Assembly: GCA_013398175.1 (NCBI GenBank)
Contig: VZRZ01001922.1
Location: 935,242-999,241, forward strand
Direction of reading: 5' to 3'
DNA length: 64,000 bases
From: Climacteris rufus
Taxonomy: Eukaryota; Chordata; Aves; Passeriformes; Climacteridae
Made by a program: the position numbers and the translations under genes. Positions 1 to 12,300 of this stretch are shown in pieces. Position 1 is the first letter of the stretch. Each line of letters opens with the position of its first letter. The notes under the pieces were generated by a model that saw nothing but the letters and a program-made list of their open reading frames with translations, did not search any database and had not been told where the DNA came from.

Positions 1-234
1 AGCATGAAAGTAAAAAAGGGTGGCTGAGTGACATCAGTGTTCCCAGTGAATATTGTTGGTGAATACTGGGTAGAGGTCCAGCATCTTGGAGGAGGAAAGG
101 GAGATGAAAGAACACTGGTTGCTTTTAGCAAGGTGATTCTTAGATGTTGCAGCCCACTTTCTTTCTAAAGAGTTAGCTATGATCCACAGCAGTGAGTAAC
201 TGACTGAATGCACTGGATTCTTCCCTCCCCCGAG

Positions 235-353
235 GTGACTGCTGGATGCTGGCTGCCCTGGGCTCCCTGACACTGCGAAAACAATTTTTGGAAAATGTTT
301 TACCAAAGGACCAAGGATTCCAGGCTGATTATGCTGGGATTTTTCATTTCCGG
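235..353 (+). CDS. CAPN13: CAPN13 exon with catalytic cysteine (GDCW)
   Basis: Acceptor follows a C/T-rich tract ending CCCCCGAG and the donor is GTATGT. The 119-bp size matches the usual third calpain exon. It starts in phase 1 with GT completing a Gly codon, then reads [11 protein letters not shown] and ends GIFHFR. The active-site Cys is TGC at 240-242. The conserved calpain block [10 protein letters not shown] follows. Ends in phase 0. Confidence 0.9.
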
Positions 354-3300
354 GTATGTATTCCCTGTGGCATTGGGTACCACTTGAGCTTGGCTGGTTG
401 GATTACATAGGGGTCCAAGCTGCAGCCCCACATCTCAACATCCTTGAATGTTTGGTTCTTCAGTGCTTTGGTTCTTCAGTGCTGACTCCCAGTTCAGTAT
501 TTTGCAGAAGATCCTGAATTTTCTAATGATCCCTTGTGCTCCAGGTGGTGCAATCACACTTCAGGGAACTTGATGCCCTTTTCTGAAAGTTATGACTCCA
601 AAGGTAAAGGTACCAGCTGTTCAGGTAGATTTGTGTGTGTATATGTTTCAGATGGCATTCTGGTGGCTGCTTTGATTTGGGCAGTCTGTTATGGCTCTCA
701 TCTCACCTGCACTATCTGTTTGGACTCATTTTTGTTTCCCACTTCACCTTCCCCTTTTAGCTCATTGAAATGGCTGGAAATTACAAATCCTTGGAGACAG
801 ATCAGAGGAACAGGCTTTTGATATTTTGCAAAGAGATTTGTTTCAGAGAGAGGAACAAGGCTTTATAGTAAATCTCACTTTCTACTAACTCCTGAAATTC
901 TATGAATCTCCCAGGAGGGTGACTGGGGTAGCAACGGGCAGACCTTGCTTGCTTGTATCTGAGTCAAACAAATATCTTGTGGGATTAGAAGAGCTTGCAG
1001 TACCATTAAGCTCCAGAAGCTAAACTGGATGTGGAGAGAATCAGTATAAACTCAGCCATTCCTCATCCCCTTATTTCACAAATCTCTTTTGTTTTATGCA
1101 GTTCAGTACCAAACAAAATGCTCTGGCAGTGAGACTTCTTTGACCTCCTGGAGCTCTTGTGGGGCAGCACCAGGGGGATTATCTTGTGGACAGTCTAAAT
1201 TTTGCTCTGTTTCTTTGCTCCTCAAAATACCAGATGTTTCTATCTTGGCCCATTTCCAGCATACAGAGCTCCACTGTATGAGATAAACCAGCTGAAGGGA
1301 ACCCAGTCTGCTTAAAACACATTAAAAGGATGCAACCTAGATTGTCTTTCATGGGAGCTTTGAAAAGATTAGTTAGGCACAATCCTTAAATCTTAAGCAG
1401 TATAAATACCTTACAGTATTTGAAAATGTTTTCCCTGTCATCTCATCTGCAAATCAATGCAACTGTTTCTGGCTTTCCTTGAGCAATAAACCCCTGAGAA
1501 AGCTACTCTGAATGGAAATGCTTCTCTGCAATGCCTTTCAATTATTCCATCAAAGATATTTTACTGCCATCCACAGGCTAAGGCACCAGTCCTCAGTTCA
1601 GTGAAGAATCGCAAACAAGGCGTATCATGTGCTAATAGAAAAATTTTAGCTTATGACTTTTTCCCCACCTTTTTGGAACTGGAGCATGTTGCCTCTCAGA
1701 AATACAAAGGGCTGCTCCAGTGTTCCTATACAGCATGAGCTGTTCAGCTGCAGGAGTGAAGGGTGTTAAGCACTTCATCAGCTGTAGCTGAGTGATGTTT
1801 TTATCTAGGGAATAATTACAGTGACATTATTTCCCCAGGAATTAAGTTAGTCCCATGTTTGTATAAGAATCACTTCCTCTGCCACAGAAACTGTAGTGCC
1901 TGTGAGGCAGAGTGTGCCACTCCAGTGAGGAGCAGCAGCTCAACCTGGAAAACAACAGGAATATTCTCTAGGACTGCAGGGGGTTATTGCACAGTGCATC
2001 TACTCACAGCCAGAGGATTCTGCCCTGAGTGTTAATGTCCATGCTCTCAGGAAGAAACTGATAAAATCTTTAAAGACCTTAAGTAGTCAAGACCTCAGTG
2101 TCAGGAAACATCCAAAAGCTGCTTTTTAACACCATACAAAAGAAATGGTTAATAATCATGGGATTTTCTCCTTACTCAGATCCAGAACTGGATTTTTCTA
2201 AGATCCCTATCAAGGAAGGAAAATAGGGGGCAAAATAACCACACAGCATTTCCCCTTCGACCATCAGAACCCTAGATGTGTTGTTGTCACCTTGGAACTG
2301 TCCATTTCTTTTTCCTCCTCTTATGCCCAGGAAAATAAAGTCCTGATTTAAAAGGCTTATCAGAAATGTGGAAGTGAAGAACTTCCCTCTTTGCATCCTG
2401 CCTAAATAGCGATTCTTGGTTTTATTTACTACCTCGTTCACAGCTGCAGTACTTAAATCCCATAAAGGGGTATAAAGAAATGTCATGAAGCCAGATTCAA
2501 GCCAAAAATTGAAATCAGGAGAGTGGCTTCTCCTCTACCACTCTTGCACTCTCAGACCACTCTATAACTTCCCTTCAGGTTTCTCATTCCCACTGTGGCT
2601 TTTCCTGTCCTTGTGAGCTCAGATGAACCCACCATCTGACAGTCTGTGATAGGCAGGAGATGGCAGCTCTCTTTATCCAGCTGAATTAAAATACAGTACT
2701 GCATTCAGACCTCTAAACTTGAGCTCCCTACCAAACATAGCAAAGGAGCTTGGCTTTTGGGAAAATGTCTTTCAGTGGGTTTGGACTGCATTAATCCTCA
2801 CAATGAGTTTCGTGTGTTTTCCTTAATTACCTGTTTGTTTGCACCTGAAGCACCAAGGGGAGGTGTGGCTGGATGTCACTCATTTTCTCCATACAGACCT
2901 GCTGCTAGGTGTTGGCTGATGACAGAAGGGCGTCTTAGCTGACTGAAAGGACAGCTCCTTTTGGACAGTCCCTTTGCCTGTCTTTCTTTTGGGCAGAGGA
3001 CAGCCAGTGAAAGGCTTTTCCTCAAACCCCCTCCTGCCAAAATCAAACAGAAGCCTCAAATCACTCCTGGAGCTCAAGTACAGACAGTCCAGCCCTGCCA
3101 CCACTAATGTAGGAAGGGAGAGGCCTGGGTGAGGCAGGACGTAAGTAGGATCAAAGCTGCTTTCAGCTCAGCAGACTGTAAGCTGCTTTGCTGCTGGGCA
3201 GATCTGGTCTTGTGCTTTTCTAACAGAACAGCTCATTTTTGCGTTTTTCATTGACCCAAGCTGCTGAAATAAAATCGTGCTAGACTAAATCTATTGCTGG

Positions 3301-6300
3301 CATACTTCCACTGGAGTCCTTAGCAATACTGCAAATAAGAGCTTGGCCTCTTATGATTTTGAATCATGCTAAGCTACATTAATCTGCTAATGACTCTGGA
3401 AATGACTCCTTTAGTTCATCCTCACAGATCTCTTTTCCTATCTTTTCCCTTGAAAGGTTTCATCAGCTGGATCAGCTGGAGAAACACCTGCTCTGTCCAC
3501 ATGCTGGAGAGACTGCCTGTGTCCTTCTCATCCATCAAGGAGATGGATAACACCTCAAAACAGTCTTTAGTCACCACGCTGTCCATGACAGCATGTGAGA
3601 GTCTTAATTGAAACACAGAGGGAAGAAAATCTAGAGGCTGGATCTTGACAGAGGCTCTCTGGCCAAGAACTGTGCTGTGGGGGAAAATCCAAGTGTGCCT
3701 GAAGAGTGAGGCTCATGGAAACATCTGTGTGATCATTCTTTATCATCTTGAATGCTTGCTATCACCCAAGAATATTAGCATATTCTCCAGGTTGAATGTT
3801 TCCTCCTACTAATTGCAGGACTAGCTATACTCCCAAAGGACTTGCCCTGCCACTGGGAAATCCAGCCAATTGGTAGCTTGTTTAACAATGTGGACCATTA
3901 GCCTGCAGCAGTTCAGGAGAAAACTTGCACATTAACATGCTTTAGATTTATTCTTGTGCTAGTTTAAGAGTCTTTTTCTTGGTATGAACATTAGCTCTTA
4001 AAAAAGGCTCACTATTTTATTTTCTCCCTCTTTTTATATATACATTATTTTTTTAAAAAATTTTATTTATTTCCAGTTCTGGCAATATGGAGACTGGGTG
4101 GATGTAGTGATAGATGACCGACTGCCGTTCCTAAATGGAAGATACCTGTCTGTACACTCCCGATCTTCAAAAGAATTCTGGCCGTCCTTGCTGGAAAAAG
4201 CATATGCCAAGTAAATATACCTGGTCTATTCTTCAGTGCTGAATGCTTTCTGTGGGTGGTTTCACCCTTTGCCTTATGCAAAGCCCACAGGGAGGAGTTC
4301 AGGCTGACAGCTGCCTACATTGTGCTGTGCCTGCAGCAAACATAGGACCAACACAACCTGGAGATGTTGGTCTTGGCTTAGCCCTTTCTGTACCCAGCCC
4401 TAAATGTACCCATTTCAGCTCTGGGATGTTAATGCCTGAGAAGCAAAATAACAGGGCAATGGTTGATGACACAAAAGGGCCTGGGATCTCCTCCTTACTT
4501 TAGGAAAACTTCTTTGCCTCTGATTTTCTTTCCATGTTGTCCTCTGTTTAAAGCTGCAGAGTCTAAGCACGGATTACCTCTGTTTACAGTCACTAATCAG
4601 AGATCATGTGGATATTTGGAACAGGCAATGAGAGGAAGCATGACTGAACAACATGCCCAGGCACAACACAGGCACTCCTATGAGTCTCTGGTCACCTCTT
4701 GCTTCATGCAGAGCTCTGACTCTTAGCTGAAGTCCCCAGAGTGTTCAGGGTAAATAATGCTTAATAAACAGATAATGAATTTAAAAAGCCCTCTGGGGAG
4801 TGAAAGGCTGCGAGTGTGGTCCCTTAGCATTTGCCCATTGCCCATTATTAAAAATTCCTGTGTTAGGGGTAGTATGAAGGACTGGAACTTGGTACCTGAA
4901 GCTGGTGTAACACTGACAATGCAGTAAAGAGGAGATGAAGAAAAGAGCTAATAACTTTGGCAGATTTGGTCAGGAATAAGCAAATGTTAAAGCAGCATCA
5001 GAGCGACTCAGGAACGGGATGCATTTTGCCCTGAGATATCCCAGGAAAGTTGACTCAGGATTCAGTATCAATTTGCTGCATAAGATTTTAATTACAATGC
5101 ATACCAAACCTCTATTAAATTAAGGTTGCAAGCAATGCTGTTTATGAGATTCCCATTTGAGAAGTTATTCCCCAGTGCCAAAGACAAATTCCTTTCATCA
5201 GTGTAGGACAAGGACAACTCTTCAAAATACAATTAGCTGCAGACTTCATTTGATTACATTCATTAAATACAGTGTGTATGGTGGGGTTTAACAGCATGCT
5301 CTACCTGCTCTAAGTACAGCATGTTCCAGCTTATTTGCTGTCTCAATAAAAACCACACAATAAAAACAACAAGGACTGTGTTGGCAATATTAAATTATTA
5401 TCCTATTATTGTGCTCTAGCACAGTGAACTGGGAACAGTACTGAAAGCTTGCTTCTGCCTTGCCATGGGAGCATGGGCAAATACCTTCACCTCTCTTTTT
5501 CCTATTTCTCATTTGCAAAAGGAATACTGGCCATTTTTGTGAAGACTCCTATCTAAATATGGTGTAGACACTAACAGTTCAGCTCCATTTGATACAAAAC
5601 ATCCATTTGAACTAGTCACCCTTGGCTCCCTTCCTGTTCGGAAAAAGGAAACTGGATGCTTCAAGATGAAATGCAGCTCATCTCCCTAAAATGCCTGTGT
5701 TGGCATGAGATGCACCTTATTATTTTCCACAGTCTGCAAATGGCTCTAGACAGCTGCCTCAGAATGAATACATGGGAAAAGCTCCCCCTTTGTCTCATTC
5801 CTTCCACAAGGCATGCGTTGTGCCTGGCCAAGTATTTCAATCATGTTTCCTTTCATTACCTGGCCACAATGTCTGCACAGCCCAGGCCCCCCCCATGCTC
5901 ACCACCTCAATGCACATGTCCATTTTCTGTATTGTTTATTAAAACACAGTGTAAGGACTTCTTTCTTTTTTTCTTTTTAAATTTTTTTTTAAATTTTTCC
6001 ATAGGTTGCGGGGCTCCTACCAGAACTTGAACGGAGGCTACCTTTCAGATGCTTTAGTAGACCTCACAGGTGGAGTCCAAATGCAGTTTTCATTGAAGGA
6101 TCCACCTCCTGGTCTGGAGGAGATCCTGAAAGCAGCTGACAGATCTCAGTGTCTCATGGGGTGCAGCACCCCAGGCCAGGTGAGTCACAGGGCCAGTTGC
6201 ATGCCTTCTTGGTTTACTGTGTTGGCACAGTGCAAAAGGAAGTCTGTAATCTCTTTCTGAAATAGTTACAGTTTAGGGATGCCCAAAGGGATCTTGGCAG

Positions 6301-9300
6301 CAGAAAGTAGATAAGGTTATTTGTTAAGGAATATAAAGGCATTTGGGCAGTTGCAGATGGATTGATCTGTCACAGAGGTGGGCTGTGGCTTCTCTCCTGG
6401 CTGATTCCACTGCAATAGAGTGGTGTCCTCTTGAGGCAGGTCTGATTTTGGCTTTGTAACTTTGTCATAAGTTCTGGCAAGGCCAAAATGCACCTCTCTT
6501 CTGTGAGAGGATGCTATTATCCCATTGTGACTTGCAGGCTACGGGTATCAATGCTGAGAAAAGTTGCAAAAGGCTTTGTGATATTCAGCAAGTATCTTTG
6601 ATAAAATGTCTTTGAGGCAAGCGTGTGACACTGCTCCTGTGGTGCCTGCTTCATCAGGACATGAAGCTTGGCTGCTGCACACAAGCCAAGGACTAATCCC
6701 TCAGTTCAGCTGGCTGATACTGGGCTGTGAGCTGGGCAGGGAAATTCTGCAGTCCCCCAGTCTGGCTGCAAGTCACCAGTCCAGGTCATTCTGCAGTTGC
6801 AGCTCTGGACTCTTGAATAACTTGCAAAAAATTGTAGATCTGTAGCTTTGTTAAATTCCCTGTCTTGCTTATGGCTGCAGTGGGAACAACAGTCACATTC
6901 CTCTGGAGTATCTCAGTACCTGAGATACTGCTGTAGTCAAAACCAAGGCTTTGTTTAGTGCTGTGGCTAATGACAGTTCTGGGAGCTGGAGGCTATGTCT
7001 TTACAGTGTGGCAGAGAGCTAAAAACTGTGCTTTCTCCCTTCTGCAGCCAAAGAAGAACATAGAGCTGAGGAATGGGCTTGTACAGGGTCATGCCTACAC
7101 TGTCACAGGAGCTGCAAAGGTAAGATCAGGGACTTGTTCCTGCCTGGAGGTCTTGTACTGATGATCCACTACGGGGCAGTTGCACTGCAGTTCGAGTCAG
7201 AGTGATTTGAATTAGCTTCACACTTAGGAGGGATTGTTGAAAGCACACAGTTCAGATTCCAAAAGATGGCAGGATTCTGGCTCAACAAGAAGAGGGAAGA
7301 TATCCAAATCTATAATGTTTTGTAATGGAAAATACAGCTTAAATTTACTTTAGTTTTGGGACACTTCAGCAGCAAATACAACATTTCTGGAGATTTTCAT
7401 TCCATGCTGACTCTTAAAAAATGTGCTTTTCTGTTTCAAATGGAAGTAAAAGCACTGGCTGAAATTGTGGGATTTGTCATATGATGCAAATCTACATTTG
7501 TTCAGCTCAATCACAGGCTGCCAAAAATCACTGTGTGAAAAGTAAATCGCTGGTTCAAGAACAGCATTTCTGCATCTTTTAAAGCTGTTGTACTCATGCA
7601 GAACTGCTCCTGGCTGCATATTAATATTGATGATCTGAGAACCAATTTATCACATAGATCAAAAGAAATTAGGGATCTTTTATAGCCAGAAGTCAGAATA
7701 TGGCTTAGCCTAGTAAGCTGTAGTGCACACAGGGAGAGTTAACAGTGAAGAAGGAAACCAAACAATAGCTATGCTGTCAAGCAAGATAGCTACCACACAT
7801 TTGAATCTTGGAACCTAAAGTACTTTGGAAAAGGGATGTTGCTTTCCTTAAGCTATTTTCTTGCTTACCCCTCTCTCTTTGTTGGTTTTCTGTATGGGCT
7901 TGGCTTTGGTTCATATGCCCTCATGCCATGGCATGCTTGGTGGCATCATCACGGTCAGCGTGCTGCTGTGTGGAGGACCCTTGTTTGTAGCCAAGGGGCT
8001 ATGGAATGGATGAATGGGGGTTGCCAGGCTCCAGAGAAGGCCCCAGCTGTCTCTCTCCATGGCAGGGGAAGAAGTGTCCCCAATCCTTTTGCAGAAGAAG
8101 CAGGCTGTTCCAGCCTCCTGCTGCTCGTGGTGTGTGCAGAGAGCAAAAACAATCTTTGCCCCACTTAAAGAAGTGCCAAGGATCCAAGGGGTTGTCCTGT
8201 GGGGAAATGAGTAGAAGGTGGGGCTTTGCCTGGAAAGAGATTGCCATAGTATTGCTTCCAACACTGCCTGTGTGCATAAGGAGAGCCAGAAACAAAAGGA
8301 TTGCTCCTTCTTTCCACTTCCACCATTTTGGCTTCACTGGCAAAAGTGTATTGCCTCTGACTTAAATCAGTGGCAGCAAGAGGAGAAAAGCACCAGAAAC
8401 CCCAGCTGTTGGAAACCACAGTACTGTAGACACAGACCCACAGATTCAGTTTATCATCATCTCTCTGTGCTGACTGTTGGCTTTCACTCCAGGCAGTCTG
8501 GTGACCTCGTTCCTCAAAGTCTCTGCCTTTGCTGACTCACAGCATCAGATGTGCAGAACGAGGCACTGGAATTTCCCAAGGCTGTTGAATTCATGCAGTG
8601 TGACAGGAATGCTGCTGCTTCTCTCTGTGTCAGCTATTCACTATCCTCAGGAAAGCAAAATGGGTGCAGTTTTCTCTCACACATCGTTCCTTTGCAATGT
8701 AGCAAAAGGCACTGATCTTCAGCTGCAGTCAGATGAGATCAGAGGTTAAACCTGGTCTCTAAGGTGTAGAGAAAGATCTATTTTATTACCCTTCTCTTCA
8801 CTGAGTATCACAATTGTGAAAAGCTGTGACTGAGTTTATTTTTCTTTCCTATTTACAGATCCCCTACAAGAATGGCTGGAAACATATCATCAGGATCTGG
8901 AATCCGTGGGGCCATGGGGAGTGGAAGGGGCCCTGGAGTGATAAGTAGGGTCTTAAAGCTTTAATGTCATAGATAATCAATCTTTTATAAAAACCTCTGC
9001 CTTGCACCCATTTTAACAAAACAGATATTTCCAAATCAGTTAATTATAAGCATTATTTCCATTTGCATAGCAACTGCCCACAGAAATCCAGTTCAGGGAA
9101 AACTAATGCAGCCTTGCTAGGCTCAGGTATCCCTTCTTGTCTCTGTGTGTGCATTTTACCCAGTGCATAATTCTAGGTAAGTCATGGGTGAAAGAGTTGT
9201 TATTTCCTAGAGTGAGCTGTGACCATGTCCCTAGATGCTGACTGGCTGCTTCTGTTGAATTCTCCTGCAGCAAACATATACCCATCTTCCTCCTCTTTCT

Positions 9301-12300
9301 TCCTCTTCCATGAATCTCAGTCTGGGAGGCGGATGATTAGACAAGTCCATGGAGCAGGGCAGTGTTGAACACAGAGAGACAAAAAGGGTCCTTGGTTATT
9401 GCAAAGGCAAAGTGCCAGGGAATGCCTTGAACAAATTTTTTGGATCTTGTGTGCAGTTTTGGGGTGCAAGGACTACTTTGCTGCCTGTGTCTATAATCTA
9501 ACATCTCTTTCCTACAGAAAGGAATGACAGAGAGAAGGACTGCAACAGTGTTTTGTAAATCAATAGATGTTAGATTTCCTGTTGGAATTGCATCAGTATT
9601 TTCATTATTAGAGAGCTGTTCTTGTGACACTCTTAGGTTATTTAATAGCATCCCACCCCTCCCTGTTGCTGGGACCACACACAACTTCTCTGCTGAGAGA
9701 AGTCAGGCTAGCATGTGGCATCCGGGTGGGCTGGTGGGTTGTGCAGACATGTCCAAGGCTGAGATAAGAGCTCTCTGCTCAGACAGCATCCTCCCATCTT
9801 TCTGGAAGAGTGAACTACAATCCAAACTGTAATTGAAATGTCAGTAGCACGTTCACAGGTAAGCTGCACAAATCAATAAATTATTGATTCACGTGCTGTT
9901 TATTTATCTTAAATGCTGCAGAACGTACAATTATCACTTAATTGTATGCATGCTGCTTGGAAACAGCACATTGGACTGGGTAATGTGCTCTCTACATGTC
10001 AATGTAATATCAGTGCTTCGGAGTGCTACACCTTGGTACCTCACTAACCTTTCCAGCATGGGGACAGGTGACCAGGGCTTGGAGGGCAGGATTCCCCACC
10101 CCAGGTTGGGCAGCTGAAACTGAGAGCTCTATTTTCTGGCCTTGGCTATGAAGGTATCAAGCTCAATCCTCTTCTGAATGGGCAGTTTGTTCACCCCTCC
10201 TGATCCCTCATGACTTGGTGGGCTGGTTGGAGGAATGGGCTAGCCAGAGATGAAAAGTTGTGCCTCGCATTTTGTTGATTTGTTCTTTTTTGCAGCTCTC
10301 CTCAATGGGACCGTGTTGAGTCTAAATACAGAGAAAAACACCTCAGAAATAAGGACGATGGAGAATTCTGGTATTTTCCTACTGATCCTTTGTCTACTGT
10401 GTTTTCTATTCACCTTTATCATGAAAAGAGTAATTTTGGAAGTTCTTCTGCTTTTAGTGATGGCTCAAGGTACCCTGTGTTAGCTGTGTGCAAACAGCAA
10501 AATGGAAGATGTCCTGACCCTGGGGTTTCAGAGGAAACAAGACCTGAAAAAATGGAGTTGGCCAAGATTAATTAACAAGCTGATGAAAAAAATTGAAAAG
10601 TGAGAAAAGTAAAAATCCAGCCCTCTGGTTGTTTTGTCAGCCTGTCCTTCCTCATAGAGTGCCTGGCTTGAGCCTTGGACTGACAGGTGCTTGAAGGGGA
10701 CAGCTGGCTAAGCAGGTTGCTGAGCCTTGTGCACTTGATGGCTCTACAGCGCCTTGTGGTTTTTCACTGCCTCTGATTACTCTCAGATACAGCTTAACCA
10801 CGCATGAGCAGTCCCTTAGAAAAACTACTATTATTATTATTAAGGAAGGGCACACTTGCCCTGTGAGGCTCTGAGGAAAGCAGGGCAACAGCAGGTGGGT
10901 CTGAAATAGACACTTGAGGCTTGAGTGAAGCATGACTGTGGGACAGAACACTGTGGAGGGACAAAGGCAAGGGATGGTGGCAGAGATGTGCTGGAGATGG
11001 CAGGGGTCCACCAAGACACTCCTGAACATGTCCTGTGTTTTACTTGGGCCATTAGGGGCAGTTAGGACAGCCCAAAATTCATTGAGAGCTGACCTCTTCT
11101 GCAAGGTATCACCCAGCACAGCTGCAGTTGCCTGTAGTGCTCTCAGCAATGAATGTGAATGTGGATAGCTAACTGGTGTCTTCACAGAATCACAGAGTGG
11201 GTGGGAAGGAACCACAGGGGGGTCATCCAGGTACAACCTCCCTGCTCAAGTAGGGTCATCCCAGAACATGCATGGGACAGGATTGAGTCCAGATGGTTTC
11301 TGAATACCTCCAGTGAGGGAGACTCCACACCCTCTCTGGGCAACCTGTTCCAGTGTGTGGTTACCTGCACAGGAAAGAAGTTCTTCCTCATGTTCAGGTG
11401 GAACTTCCTGTGCATCAGTTTCTGCCCGTTTCCTCTTGTTCTATTGCTTGGCACCGTTGAGGAGGCCTTGATCCACCCTCTCAATACCCCTCCTTCAGAT
11501 ACTGACAGACATTGATGAGGTTCCCTCTCAGTTGTCTCTTCTCAAGGCTGAACAGGCCCAGCTCCCTCAGCCTTTCCTCATAAGAAAGATGCTCCAATCC
11601 CTTAATCATCTGTGTTACCCTACATTGCACCTGCTCCAGGAGATCCATGTATCTCTTGTACTGAGGAGCCCAGAACTGGACACAGTTCTCCAGATGTGGC
11701 CTCACCAGGGCTGAGCAGAGGACCAGGATCACCTCCCTCGACCTGTTGGCAATGCTCTTCCATCTTAAACTGAATGGTGAGATTTTCCTCCTTCTCTGCA
11801 GGATGTCCTGTGAAAATTTCCAGGAGCAGTTTTCATGGCTGTATATATGCAACAACACCCCAACGTTCCTAGACTTTGGAGATGAGCACTGCACAACGTG
11901 GTCTGTGGACAAGCACATCAACCTGTGGAGTCCAGGCCTTCCCACCAGAAGGAACCGCTATTCCCCAGGTAATGGATGGTCACTGCAGTCACCTCCTCCT
12001 CTCCACTGATGCTTACAGTGAAACATTCACTCTGAGCACTGAATTGCAGAAGTATTGATTGCCAGTTGTTAATGCCTGCCTTTTCCCATTACAGTACTTA
12101 TCAGCTAAACAGGCAGAAACAAAGCAACAGCACTGGCTGCTGAGTTAAAATGGGAGACTTGTGATTTAGAAACCCTGGACTCTTTAAGTCAGAATGAGCT
12201 TGTATATCTTCTTTCAGCCAGTTGCAGTAGGTGTTATGGGGACCTCATCAGAAAGTCTGGTCTGGCAGTTGATTTTACAGAGCAAAAACGACTTTGAAAT

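Noticed and set aside
11481..11945. 154-codon minus-strand frame
   Set aside because: Its reverse-transcriptase-like part is the CR1 fragment; its first part is antisense to a CAPN13 exon. Not a gene.
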